From positions 3,160-67,159 of the forward strand of contig NZ_JBHTLQ010000020.1 in assembly GCF_042679085.1 (NCBI RefSeq): a DNA stretch of 64,000 nt, in the 5' to 3' direction. This stretch comes from Phenylobacterium conjunctum. GTDB taxonomy: Bacteria; Pseudomonadota; Alphaproteobacteria; Caulobacterales; Caulobacteraceae. The translations under genes and the position numbers were made by a program. The first letter of the stretch is position 1; every line of letters begins with the position of its first letter. Below are positions 1 through 7,496 of this stretch, piece after piece. The notes beneath the pieces are model-generated. The model saw nothing but the letters and a program-made list of their open reading frames with translations. It did not search any database and was not told the origin of the DNA.

Positions 1-156
1 CTTCTCGATGGCGCCGCGGAAGATCGGGGAGCTGTAGAAGCTGGTTTCGTCTAGCCCGTGGTCGCCCAGCTGATGGGCTTGGGTTTTCAGGACCTCCGCA
101 AAGCGTTCGATCTCGGCACGGAGCCGCGGATCCTGCTCGCAGGGGATGACCGTCAC
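1..156 (-). CDS. Partial gene coupled to the DNA methyltransferase (N-terminal 51 codons only)
   Basis: A GTG start at 156 overlaps the methyltransferase stop (GTGA), so the two are translationally coupled. The visible N-terminus starts VTVIPCEQDPRLRAEIERF and continues open to the left edge (last readable residues SPIFRGAIEK). No domain can be assigned from this fragment. Its position immediately after a C5 methyltransferase makes a restriction endonuclease or other modification-system partner the obvious guess, but that is context only. Confidence 0.6.
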   Translation of the reverse strand, partial: MTVIPCEQDPRLRAEIERFAEVLKTQAHQLGDHGLDETSFYSSPIFRGAIEK

Positions 157-1298
157 GCGGCCGCCTGCGCCGCGTCACCGACGCCGAGAAGGGGCTCGAA
201 GAGCTGTTCCGCCAGGTGGCGAACCACATGCACGGCGACGCCGTCGCCGGTCAGGTGATAGGCCTCGTTGTAGTTCTTCGGCAGCTTATAGCTCTCGTCC
301 AATCCCATCAGGCGGGCGGTCTCACGGGCGGAAATCAGCCGGCTACGCACCTTCTTGCCGTCGACCACGACGATCACCTGGCGGCTGGAGCCGCCGGCCG
401 GTGTCCGCAGGCAGCCGGCGACATCGTCGAACCGGACTTCCGCCCGCTGCACCTTCACCCCGCGCTCATCCAGCCGTGTGCGCTTGTAGACGCAGCCCAC
501 CATACGCCGGCCGGCGCGTTTAGCGGCTTCCAGCTTGGCCTTGTTGACCGGAGACATCTTGCCGATCAGCAGATCCCGCTCGGCGTCGGTGTGCCAGCTG
601 ACGCTGGTCGGGTTCTCTTCGATAAAGTCGGCGAAAGTGGTGTTGCGTCTCGCTGGCGCGGGAATGTTCCACCAAACCATCTTCTTCTGGGCCGTCTTGC
701 TGACGCGCTCGAAGGCGCGCTGCAGGGCGGCGGTGTGGAACGGCGCGATCGGCTCTGGCGAAAGCAGGGCTGGGTCGACTTCGACGTCGTCGCGGACGCC
801 GATGATGAACAGCCGCGGCCGCGACTGCGGTACGAACAGGGCGGCGTTGATGACCAGCGCGCCATAGCGATAGCCGGCGTCGGCGAAGGTCTTGCAGATC
901 GCCTCGAAATCGCGGCCGCTGTGCGAGGTCAGGGTCCCGAGGACGTTTTCCAAGGCGATGAGCTTCGGAGCGCGCCCGTCGGCGACCAATCCCTTCACGA
1001 TCTCCCAGAAGGGATAGAAGGTGCCCGAGCGTTCGCCCTTCAAGCCGGCGCCGCCGCCGGCCAGCGACAGATCCTGGCACGGAAAAGAGCCCCAGATCAG
1101 ATCGGCGTGTCCGGGCAGTTCAGCCGCCTTGATCTTCCGGACGTCGTCAATCCTGAGCACGTCCCCGGTGGGATAGTTCAACTGGTACGTCAGGCCCTTC
1201 TTCGTGTCGAAGTCGTTAGCGAACAGACACGTCCAACCCTTGCCGAGGCCGGCCCGCGCCATGCCGCCGCCCGCGAAGAATTCGTAGAAGCTAGGCAT
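153..1298 (-). CDS. DNA (cytosine-5-)-methyltransferase
   Basis: Transfers a methyl group from S-adenosylmethionine to C5 of cytosine within a DNA recognition site. All main C5 MTase motifs are visible in order: motif I (FYEFFAGGGMARAGLG, near the N-terminus), motif IV with the catalytic cysteine (GSFPCQDLSLAGG), motif VI (ALENVLG), motif VIII (QSRPRLFIIGVR) and a C-terminal motif X-like block (YHLTGDGVAV). The start chosen is the ATG of MPSFYEF at 1298, overlapping the stop of the upstream ribbon-helix-helix gene by 8 bp; a start 14 codons earlier is possible. About 381 aa, normal for the family. The target-recognition region (about residues 190-300) gives no clue to the site. The next gene is coupled by GTGA, so the three genes form one operon. 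Confidence 0.93.
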   Translation of the reverse strand: MPSFYEFFAGGGMARAGLGKGWTCLFANDFDTKKGLTYQLNYPTGDVLRIDDVRKIKAAELPGHADLIWGSFPCQDLSLAGGGAGLKGERSGTFYPFWEIVKGLVADGRAPKLIALENVLGTLTSHSGRDFEAICKTFADAGYRYGALVINAALFVPQSRPRLFIIGVRDDVEVDPALLSPEPIAPFHTAALQRAFERVSKTAQKKMVWWNIPAPARRNTTFADFIEENPTSVSWHTDAERDLLIGKMSPVNKAKLEAAKRAGRRMVGCVYKRTRLDERGVKVQRAEVRFDDVAGCLRTPAGGSSRQVIVVVDGKKVRSRLISARETARLMGLDESYKLPKNYNEAYHLTGDGVAVHVVRHLAEQLFEPLLGVGDAAQAAA

Positions 1299-1524
1299 GG
1301 TCCGCGCCGCCTTTTCCTCGGCCGCTCTCTGCGCGATCACGGGCCAATTTCTCTTCGACTGCTTCGGTTATCCAAGTGTTACGCGAGATGTTCCCCGGAC
1401 GAGCGCCTCGGGCCGCATCAATGGCGTCGAAGGTTTCGCCCGGGAGCCGCAGATTGATCCGGTCTAGGGTGCGGACCGTCGCCGTTTTCGAATCAGGTAT
1501 CATGGCGCCAGAGTGGCGCCACAT
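1291..1524 (-). CDS. Ribbon-helix-helix (Arc/CopG-like) small DNA-binding protein
   Basis: A 77-aa protein whose core (DRINLRLPGETFDAIDAA, then about 14 residues, then WITEAVEEKL) has the beta-strand / helix / helix pattern of ribbon-helix-helix repressors. It overlaps the methyltransferase start by 8 bp. Its probable job is to control expression of the modification operon, a role small repressors (C proteins, RHH proteins) often play in such systems; this is inference. Two ATGs are possible, at 1524 and 1503; neither has a strong Shine-Dalgarno. Starting at the second would leave the twin TGGCGCCA sites wholly upstream of the coding region. Confidence 0.72.
   Translation of the reverse strand: MWRHSGAMIPDSKTATVRTLDRINLRLPGETFDAIDAARGARPGNISRNTWITEAVEEKLARDRAESGRGKGGADHA
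1503..1521. repeat. Twin TGGCGCCA palindromes at the start of the RHH gene
   Basis: Two copies of the self-complementary octamer TGGCGCCA, separated by GAG, lie directly at the start of the RHH gene. Each contains GGCGCC. This geometry suits a dimeric repressor binding two adjacent half-sites (autoregulation) or methylation-sensitive control by the adjacent methyltransferase. Function is inferred. Confidence 0.5.
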
Positions 1525-1548
1525 GGGCGACCCGTCGAGCGTAGTTTC

Positions 1549-1577
1549 TATTTTGTTCTACTTCTGCCGTAGGTCAA
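1549..1577 (-). promoter_or_regulatory. Candidate promoter of the RHH-methyltransferase operon
   Basis: On the minus strand TTGACC (1572-1577) is followed after 17 bp by AAAATA (1549-1554). The -35 is good and the -10 is weak. The predicted transcript would begin about 15-20 nt before the first ATG of the RHH gene. Confidence 0.4.
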
Positions 1578-1598
1578 GCTTTCCGAGGGGAGGCGAGA

Positions 1599-2174
1599 AT
1601 GATCGGTGTTCGCGTCTACCCGGCCCCTCCCGAGCGTGAGATCGATGTCGAGGCGCTGGCCGTCCTCTCTGAGGAAGAGGCGGATGCCGGCGAGGACGAT
1701 GGCCTGCAGGGCAACCAGCAATACCGCGATCTACGCGGCATCAGCTGGGAACAGGTGGCGGACGGCCTGAGGGCCGAGGCGGCGCTATTACAGCGCTTTG
1801 AGGCGAGCGAAGATCTCGACGCAGAGGCTGAGCGCTATGACGAGGAGCGGGACGAGGCCCTCCTGCCAGAGGACGACCATTGGGGGCTGGACGTCGGTGT
1901 GATCGGCGCGGCCTTGGCCTTGTCGGCCATGGGCGCCACGACGGTCAGCAGCTGCAATGCGGGCGGCTTCGGCGGTTTCCACGTCGCCCAGTTTCCACAC
2001 ATCGCCTTCTTCCTGCCCCGGGAGATCGCCGAAGAGGTATTGGCGGTCGCCGAGGCGGCCGGCGTCGGCTTGGCTATGACGACCGGCGGGCTGGTCTGCC
2101 TATCGGGCCGGACAGACCTTGACCTCCACCGGTTTGGCGAAGTCGCGTTGACGCGACATCGCAAGGCGGAATGA
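1599..2174 (+). CDS. Conserved hypothetical protein, acidic N-terminal half
   Basis: A 191-aa cytoplasmic protein with a good ribosome-binding site (GGGGAGGCG before ATG). The first 100 residues are very acidic (many Glu/Asp). The C-terminal half is compact and hydrophobic and carries a conserved-looking loop, TTVSSCNAGGFGGFH, with a single conspicuous cysteine. No signal peptide or membrane segment. I recognise no functional family. It is divergent from the RHH-methyltransferase operon and could share its promoter region. Confidence 0.75.
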   Translation: MIGVRVYPAPPEREIDVEALAVLSEEEADAGEDDGLQGNQQYRDLRGISWEQVADGLRAEAALLQRFEASEDLDAEAERYDEERDEALLPEDDHWGLDVGVIGAALALSAMGATTVSSCNAGGFGGFHVAQFPHIAFFLPREIAEEVLAVAEAAGVGLAMTTGGLVCLSGRTDLDLHRFGEVALTRHRKAE

Positions 2175-2227
2175 CTCGGAGGCCTCGTCGCCACGCCGAG
2201 CGAACGGCTCGCTGATCGGCTCCGCCG

Positions 2228-2398
2228 CTACGCACGCGGCCGGTAGCGCTCGATCGCCAAGTAGGCGACGATGGCCAAGCCCGATGCCACGACCCAAAAC
2301 GGCATCCAGGCGGAAGCGTCTGCGAGAATGGAAGCCATCACGCCGGCGAGGCCAGCCAGGGGCATGGCTAAGAGCAGGTCTCTGCGACGAAACCTCAC
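2228..2398 (-). CDS. Small two-helix membrane protein
   Basis: The likely start is GTG 2398, 4 bp after the stop of the XRE regulator gene. It encodes 56 aa with a basic N-terminus (RFRRR) and two hydrophobic segments (LLLAMPLAGLAGVMASI and FWVVASGLAIVAYLAI), ending in a basic tail. It is probably an inner-membrane protein co-transcribed with the regulator. Function unknown. Confidence 0.55.
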   Translation of the reverse strand: MRFRRRDLLLAMPLAGLAGVMASILADASAWMPFWVVASGLAIVAYLAIERYRPRA

Positions 2399-2402
2399 TT
2401 GC

Positions 2403-2840
2403 TCACTCGGGCTTGGACCGGCCCTTGGAGTCGGGCGACGGGTGATCATTAGCGGCGATTTCACGGGCCAGGTCGGCGAGGCCCTTTCGGACGCTGCGCC
2501 TTCGAATGCTCAAGAAGGCCTCCGCGAGCGCCTTGCCGTTGGGTTCCGCGAGGAGCTCCTCGACGACTCCACTCCATGCTTTTGCATAGGCGTCGCCATC
2601 CGGCGTCGCAGGATCCGCGAGCCCTTCGAAGAAATGGCTAACCGGCACGTCCAAACATCGGGCCGCCTCATAGAGTTTTGAAGCGCTGATGCGATTCGTC
2701 CCACGTTCGTATTTTTGGACTTGCTGGAAGGTCAGACCAAGACCGCAGGCCAAGCGTTCCTGGCTCATGCCGAGCTGTCGACGCCTCAGCCGAAGGCGAT
2801 TGCCAACGTGGATATCGACGTGAGCTGGCTCCGAGCCCAT
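2403..2840 (-). CDS. XRE (Cro/CI) family transcriptional regulator
   Basis: The N-terminal helix-turn-helix is clear (NRLRLRRRQLGMSQERLA, then FQQVQKYERGTNRISASKL), followed by a helical C-terminal half. The start is the ATG at 2840, which has GGAG nine bases upstream; a TTG at 2864 is a poorer alternative. 145 aa. This type, with a short C-terminal helical domain, is common in alphaproteobacteria. It is divergent from a second XRE gene at 2937, and a perfect palindrome lies between them. Confidence 0.88.
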   Translation of the reverse strand: MGSEPAHVDIHVGNRLRLRRRQLGMSQERLACGLGLTFQQVQKYERGTNRISASKLYEAARCLDVPVSHFFEGLADPATPDGDAYAKAWSGVVEELLAEPNGKALAEAFLSIRRRSVRKGLADLAREIAANDHPSPDSKGRSKPE

Positions 2841-2885
2841 GTGAAGCATCTCCGCGGGTGCCAAATCCTACCGCCACCCCATCAA

Positions 2886-2903
2886 TAGGACATATATGTC
2901 CTA
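2886..2903. promoter_or_regulatory. Perfect 18-bp palindromic operator between two XRE genes
   Basis: TAGGACATATATGTCCTA reads identically on both strands. It sits in the 96-bp gap between the divergent XRE genes, 45 bp from the start at 2840 and 33 bp from the start at 2937. The position suits an operator used by one or both regulators. Binding is inferred. Confidence 0.7.
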
Positions 2904-2936
2904 GAAGTTGTCGACGCACCGTTAAATCCATCACGC

Positions 2937-3167
2937 ATGGATTGGAATAGGGTCGTCGGGCGCAACGTGCGGCGTCTCAGGTTGGCGCGCAAGTTGACCC
3001 AGGAGGACCTTGCCGGAGAGGCCGGCCTGGCCATGCGGCACCTGGGCCGGATCGAACGCGGGACCAGCAGTCCGACGGTCGCCATCCTCGGTCGCCTTGC
3101 AGAAGCGATGGAGGTGCAGCCTGGCGCGTTCTTTGCGGACGAGCATAATGATGATGATGGCGTGTAG
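2937..3167 (+). CDS. Small XRE family regulator
   Basis: 76 aa, essentially one helix-turn-helix domain (VRRLRLARKLTQEDLAGEAG, then MRHLGRIERGTSSPTVAILG) with a short acidic tail. No clear Shine-Dalgarno precedes the ATG. Like other single-domain Cro-like proteins it should bind DNA as a dimer. It is divergent from the larger XRE gene across the shared palindrome, so cross-regulation is plausible. Confidence 0.85.
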   Translation: MDWNRVVGRNVRRLRLARKLTQEDLAGEAGLAMRHLGRIERGTSSPTVAILGRLAEAMEVQPGAFFADEHNDDDGV

Positions 3168-3242
3168 CGGTAGCCGTTCCGCATTTTGCCGGCCCGGCTC
3201 GGGACAGCTCGAAACCGGCGTCGCCGAAGCTGCAACATTCGT

Positions 3243-3773
3243 TCAGCCGGGCCCGCCAGTGCGCATCGTTTCGAGGAGAGCAACGATCTGGGGAGTGATC
3301 GCCGCCCCGATCGTCAGGACCGCGACGCACTCGCCGTAGGCCTCGGCCGACGCGAGATTGAAGAGCGAGCGTTCGTCAAACCAGCGCAGCCCGGCGGCGA
3401 GCGTTACGTCCTCGGACTGGTGGGTCATGGCCTCACTCCAGACTTGGCTGTAGAGGCTCGCATCGTCAAAGAGGATTCGCCAGATTTCACTTTCCGTACA
3501 GGATGGCTCGATTGCGATCTGCACGCGTCGAAGCTCGCTGTGCATCTTCTCAAGGAAGGCGCTCATGACTGCCTTCGGCTTGTCACCGGCCAACTTGCAG
3601 CGCGCCAGCTCGGCGTCCGCCGAGATCCAGGCGACAGCCATGAAGTATCGGGTCACGTCCGCCCTAAATTGCGCCTCGGCTGGATCGCTGAGCGGACCCA
3701 TGACGACCTTGTCCCGGGTGCGTGCGACGATCTCGAACAGCCGGTCTCCAATGGGGTCCGTTCGTCGTTTCAC
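3243..3773 (-). CDS. Hypothetical helical protein
   Basis: 176 aa from a GTG start. Mostly alpha-helical composition, no signal peptide, no membrane segment, four cysteines (sequence contexts ARCK, PSCT and GECV among them). I recognise no family. Reading this strand gives a normal amino-acid composition, whereas the overlapping open frame on the plus strand does not. Confidence 0.55.
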   Translation of the reverse strand: MKRRTDPIGDRLFEIVARTRDKVVMGPLSDPAEAQFRADVTRYFMAVAWISADAELARCKLAGDKPKAVMSAFLEKMHSELRRVQIAIEPSCTESEIWRILFDDASLYSQVWSEAMTHQSEDVTLAAGLRWFDERSLFNLASAEAYGECVAVLTIGAAITPQIVALLETMRTGGPG

Positions 3774-4006
3774 CGTTCAGCTCAGGCCGGTTTGAGATCA
3801 CTGCACCCGATTATGTATACGCACGGTGAGAGGGGTTTCCCGCACCCTCCCAACGTGGACACGTCAATGGTCGACCCCTCCCGCTGGCGCCGGCTTGGTC
3901 GAACCACGCCAACTCAGGAGGCCTTCGCGCCTACGAGCCCAGTAAATGTCGCAGCCTCTGCGGACCTACGCTTGTAGCCCAGTTGGCCCGCGGGTCGAGA
4001 TCGGGA

Positions 4007-4426
4007 TCAGCGCTTCAAGAGATCAAGCGTCCGCTTCTCCATGGCGTCTTGGGTCTCGAGCACGTTCAGATTGGCTTCGTAGGCGCGCATGGCCTGCTTC
4101 ATGTCCAGCCCTTCGACCAGCCCATCAACATTGGGCAGCAGAACATAGCCGCTCGCGTCGGCGGCGGGGTGCCCGGGGTTGTAAGCCTTGGTGAACGCCG
4201 ATGGGTCGGGTTTGACGCCGGCCATCTGGACGCCGTCGCCGCCCTCCATCCGCAGGACCTTGAACACAGGGACTTGACGTCGATAGGGCTCCCCGCCCGG
4301 GGTTTGCGCCGTCGAAGATGAATTGGCCATGTTTTCGGCGATGACGCGCATTCGGGCTTGCTCAGCCCGAAGCGCCGATGCGGCAATGGCGGCGACGCCG
4401 TCGCCCGGCATCCCGATCTTGGCCAT
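4007..4426 (-). CDS. flgC: FlgC-like flagellar proximal-rod protein, orphan copy 1
   Basis: 139 aa, the usual FlgC length. It has the rod-protein N-terminus (RMRVIAENMANSSSTAQTPG), the central block EPYRRQVPVF, the FlgC signature HPAADASGYVLLPNVD and the C-terminal helix (AMRAYEANLNVLETQDAM). FlgC forms the proximal rod of the flagellar basal body. No flgB, fliE or other flagellar gene is nearby. A second orphan copy lies at 48659-49078. AGGA precedes the ATG. Confidence 0.9.
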   Translation of the reverse strand: MAKIGMPGDGVAAIAASALRAEQARMRVIAENMANSSSTAQTPGGEPYRRQVPVFKVLRMEGGDGVQMAGVKPDPSAFTKAYNPGHPAADASGYVLLPNVDGLVEGLDMKQAMRAYEANLNVLETQDAMEKRTLDLLKR

Positions 4427-4536
4427 GACCGTCCTATTCCTCGTCAGCTCAGCGTAGATTCAAGCGTCGTGGTTAATGCCGAGTTAACATCGTGTAAACC
4501 CGAGAAAAGACCGTCCCGGCAATCTCTCAAATCTGG

Positions 4537-4577
4537 GACAACAACTCTAACATTCCAAGAATGTTAGAGTTGTTGTC
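4537..4577. repeat. Perfect inverted repeat, 18-bp arms, 5-nt loop
   Basis: The left arm GACAACAACTCTAACATT (4537-4554), the loop CCAAG and the exact reverse complement (4560-4577) form a perfect hairpin. It is much more AT-rich than its surroundings. It lies between the NTF2-like gene (ends 4631) and flgC (starts 4426), both on the minus strand. There is no T-run, so it is not a textbook terminator; it may be a terminator relying on the stem, a protein-binding palindrome or a mobile-element trace. Confidence 0.8.
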
Positions 4578-4630
4578 TGGATACATCTTAGGGGCCTCCG
4601 GCCCGGTGGTGACAGGCCGCAGTCTGAGCC

Positions 4631-5140
4631 TTAGCGCGCCGCCATTGGCAGTGCGCGCGATGACCAGTGCACGTGAACGATCCGCCAGGCCCCAGCCGCC
4701 TTCTCCAAGATCATGGTCTCCGTGGTGATCCGCGGCTGCGCCTTGCCTTCGGCTTGCGGGCGAACCGCGCCTTCCGAGGCGATCCAGGCAAAGTTACCGT
4801 CGCCGCCGCCACTGCGACGGTTCAGGGTTTCCGTAGCCAGCTTGGCGAACGCCGCGTCAGCCGGCAGATGATGGGCCGCGTAGTCCGATCTCGAGCGCTC
4901 GGCCCCACCGGCCTCGAAGATCAGCACGGCGTCCGCGAGCAGGCTCTCGGCTTTGGACGTGTCGCCCGCTTTCAGAGCCGAATGGAACGCATCGACCACG
5001 GTCGCCGCCTCGGCGGCGGCGGGGTTGAGATTCGCGGCTGTCAGCGAAGGGTTGGGGACCGGATCATGGGCGGACGCCGCCATCGGCGCGGCGAGCAGGG
5101 CCGCGGCTATGACCGGGACCAGTTTGGCGAGACGAACCAT
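4631..5140 (-). CDS. Exported NTF2/SnoaL-like (DUF4440-type) protein
   Basis: 169 aa. A Sec signal peptide (MVRLAKLVPVIAAALLAAPM, cleavage near ASA-HD) precedes an NTF2-like fold: helix VVDAFHSALKAGDTSKAESL, then strands including GAWRIVHVHWSS at the C-terminus. The family has varied roles (isomerase-like or binding) and the substrate cannot be read. The N-terminal His after the predicted cleavage site could bind metal. Confidence 0.75.
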   Translation of the reverse strand: MVRLAKLVPVIAAALLAAPMAASAHDPVPNPSLTAANLNPAAAEAATVVDAFHSALKAGDTSKAESLLADAVLIFEAGGAERSRSDYAAHHLPADAAFAKLATETLNRRSGGGDGNFAWIASEGAVRPQAEGKAQPRITTETMILEKAAGAWRIVHVHWSSRALPMAAR

Positions 5141-5195
5141 CTAAGGGCCTTTTCGACAGTGGGAGAGCTTGTGATCGGAGGTCGGCGCAGCGAAC

Positions 5196-6479
5196 ATGCG
5201 CGCCTGCGGGGGGATGGGTTTGTCCGACGAGTTGACACGTGAACTGCTGAGCCGGTGGCGGAACGATCCGGCGGGCGCCTATCAGAGCTGGTTCCTTTGG
5301 GAGGACCGCCTGAAGAACTTCCGGTCGATCCGACGCGGCGTCCAACAGGTGGCCGCTGAGATCGAGGCCGAGAGATTCGGCGTCGCCTACCGCGGATCGT
5401 CTCTGGAGACCGTCGTCCATTCGATCGCCGAGCAGCGGCAGGTGTTCAAGGGGGCGGACCACGCCTTCCTGTGGAAACCCAAGCTGCGCATCCCCGACAT
5501 CTATGAGCACCCGGGCAACCAGCGCGCCTTCGGTCAGCTGCTGGACGCCTGTGTCTGTTGCGACACCGAAGAGCATGTCCTGGCCGAGATTCACCGGATC
5601 GATGCGCTGAAGATCAAGGGTCTGGGCCCAGCGGTGGCCAACATCCTCTACTTCCTGCATCCGACCATCGCGCCGCCGTTCAACACCGCGATCGTGCGCG
5701 GCTACAACGCCTTGACCGGCGCCAACGTGAAGCTCGGTCGCTGGGACGAGTACCTGGCGATGCGGCAGGGCCTGATCGCCTTTAATCGCAAATACCGCGA
5801 CTTGCTGTCCAATGACCTCGGCGCGGCCGCTGCGTTCTGTTTCGACCTGGGCATGGGGCTTTATGCGCCGCCGCCGCGCACCAATGACGCCGCCGCGCGA
5901 GCCGACTGGGCGGCGGATCTGGCCAGAGTTCGCGCCCAGGCCGCTAAACCATCGGCGGCCGATGCGGACGCGCGGACCCACACCGAAATCCAGGGCTGGC
6001 TGCGCGATCTCGGGCGCGCGCTGGGCTACGATGTATGGATCGCGCAGAACGACCGTGGGCGGCCGTGTGGGCCCGGTCGCCTGGGCGATCATTGCCTGGA
6101 GCGATTGCCGACGGCGCTCGACAGTCGCCCAGGCGCCGAAGCCGTGCGCCTGATCGATGTGCTGTGGCTGAACACGGCGAGCGCCATCGTGGCCGCCTTC
6201 GAGGTGGAGCATACGACCTCGATCTATTCCGGGATCGTGCGGATGCTGGACCTCGCGCTCGGCGGCGACGCGAGCGGCCTTCACAGCCTGTTCCTCGTCG
6301 CGCCCGACAAGCGCGAAGCTGACGTGCGCGCGCAGATCGCCCGACCGGCCTTCAGCCGGATCGCCGACCTGAGCGTGCGGTATCTGCCGTATAGCGCCCT
6401 GGAGCAGCATCGGGAGGCGATGGCCCGTTTCGGATCCGGGGTTGCGGCGCTCGAGAAGGTCTCCCACCGGCTCACCTAG
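5196..6479 (+). CDS. Helix-hairpin-helix protein with a possible PD-(D/E)XK-like nuclease domain
   Basis: 427 aa, cytoplasmic. Residues about 135-170 carry a helix-hairpin-helix DNA-binding motif (LKIKGLGPAVANILYFL). The C-terminal third has LIDVLWLNTASAIVAAFEVE followed by HTTSIYSGIVRMLDLA, which resembles the D..ExE/K core of restriction-endonuclease-fold proteins; VAP near residue 370 continues the pattern. I recognise this as a conserved bacterial protein but know of no demonstrated activity. An ATG at 5214 is an alternative start. It is convergent with the ECF sigma gene, overlapping by 8 bp. A DNA-repair or phage-defence role is inference. Confidence 0.7.
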   Translation: MRACGGMGLSDELTRELLSRWRNDPAGAYQSWFLWEDRLKNFRSIRRGVQQVAAEIEAERFGVAYRGSSLETVVHSIAEQRQVFKGADHAFLWKPKLRIPDIYEHPGNQRAFGQLLDACVCCDTEEHVLAEIHRIDALKIKGLGPAVANILYFLHPTIAPPFNTAIVRGYNALTGANVKLGRWDEYLAMRQGLIAFNRKYRDLLSNDLGAAAAFCFDLGMGLYAPPPRTNDAAARADWAADLARVRAQAAKPSAADADARTHTEIQGWLRDLGRALGYDVWIAQNDRGRPCGPGRLGDHCLERLPTALDSRPGAEAVRLIDVLWLNTASAIVAAFEVEHTTSIYSGIVRMLDLALGGDASGLHSLFLVAPDKREADVRAQIARPAFSRIADLSVRYLPYSALEQHREAMARFGSGVAALEKVSHRLT

Positions 6480-7059
6480 CCGAAGGCCGCATGTCGGTGT
6501 CGAGCTGCTCGGCCAGAAGTTTGCGCGCCCGGTAGACGCGGGTCTCGATCGTTTTGATCGAGACGCCGAGGATTTGCGCGGCGTCCTGCTGGCTCAGACC
6601 TTCGAATGCGGTCAGCAGCAGCGGCTCCTTTAGGGCGGCTGGCAGCCGCGCGACGGCCCGGTCCAGCCGTACCGCCTGTTCGTCCTCCAACACGCCGGCT
6701 TCGGCGCTGGGCGAGGGGTCCGGCGCGCTCAGAGCCTCGGTGTCATCAAGTCCGCCCGACCCGAAGATCACACGACGGACCACCATTCGGCGGCCACGAT
6801 CGCGCGCCTTGTTGATCGCGATCGTGCGCAGCCAGGCGCCGAAGGGGCGTTGCGAATCGTAGCGCTTCAGCGCGCTCCAGGCGGCGATGAAGGCTTCGTG
6901 GACGGCTTCGTAGGCTTCGTCAGAGTCCCCGGTGTAGCGGCGCAGCAGGCGATAGAGGCCATCCTTGTGGCGACGAACGAGCACCGCGAAAGCCCGATCA
7001 TCCCCGGCCGCGGCTGATCGGGCGAGGATGCTGTCGGACGCCTCGGCGTCCACGGTCAC
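6472..7059 (-). CDS. ECF-type RNA polymerase sigma factor, CnrH-like
   Basis: 195 aa. Sigma region 2 (DRAFAVLVRRHKDGLYRLLR, then RPFGAWLRTIAINKARDRGR) and region 4 (LPAALKEPLLLTAFEGLSQQ, then AAQILGVSIKTIETRVYRAR) are both present. The GTG start overlaps the upstream gene's stop (GTGA). It is the last gene of a three-gene operon with an anti-sigma-like protein and a periplasmic metal sensor, the arrangement of cnrYXH and nccYXH. It should activate metal-efflux genes when the sensor releases it. Confidence 0.9.
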   Translation of the reverse strand: MTVDAEASDSILARSAAAGDDRAFAVLVRRHKDGLYRLLRRYTGDSDEAYEAVHEAFIAAWSALKRYDSQRPFGAWLRTIAINKARDRGRRMVVRRVIFGSGGLDDTEALSAPDPSPSAEAGVLEDEQAVRLDRAVARLPAALKEPLLLTAFEGLSQQDAAQILGVSIKTIETRVYRARKLLAEQLDTDMRPSAR

Positions 7060-7496
7060 CTCGTGTCTTCGGTCAGGGACCTGACGACAGTCTCGTCGAA
7101 CCTGGCCGTCTGAGCAGGCGTCAGCACCGCGCGCATCGCCAGGGTGTGCACGATTGTTTCTTTTTGGAGTTCGCCCATGGCGCGGTGGAAACGATCGATC
7201 GCCGCCTGCACCTGCGGCGTGTAGGCGTGGTTCTGCTGGAAGGCCTGCGCCAATTGAGCGTTGGCGGCCCGCATCTCGGCCTCGAGCGCTTGGCGCCTGG
7301 CTTCGTGGTCACGTTCCATCCCGGCTATGCGCCGCTCCTGGTCGGCGGTCAGGCCGAGCTTCTCATGCACCAGCTCATGCAACGGTGTCGGCCGCTGCAT
7401 CCGGTGCATGACGTATTGCGCGCCGCCCCAGACCCCTAGGATGGCCACCAACACCGACAAGATCAGCGTCAGCGCCATGCTCCTCATAACGCTCAC
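7056..7496 (-). CDS. Membrane-anchored periplasmic metal sensor, CnrX/NccX-like (heavy-metal resistance domain)
   Basis: 146 aa: one N-terminal transmembrane helix (LTLILSVLVAILGVWGGAQY) and then a helical hairpin domain rich in Glu, Arg and His (LHELVHEKLGLTADQERRI, then RRQALEAEMRAANAQLAQAF). LTADQ and LTPAQ are the repeats expected of the CnrX/Spy-like fold. It should sense periplasmic Ni, Co or Zn and relay this to the anti-sigma factor. The GTG start overlaps the preceding gene's stop. Confidence 0.82.
   Translation of the reverse strand: MSVMRSMALTLILSVLVAILGVWGGAQYVMHRMQRPTPLHELVHEKLGLTADQERRIAGMERDHEARRQALEAEMRAANAQLAQAFQQNHAYTPQVQAAIDRFHRAMGELQKETIVHTLAMRAVLTPAQTARFDETVVRSLTEDTR

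Noticed and set aside
5064..6467. 467-codon open frame on the minus strand
   Set aside because: Antisense to the HhH protein gene; no domain and shadow-like composition.
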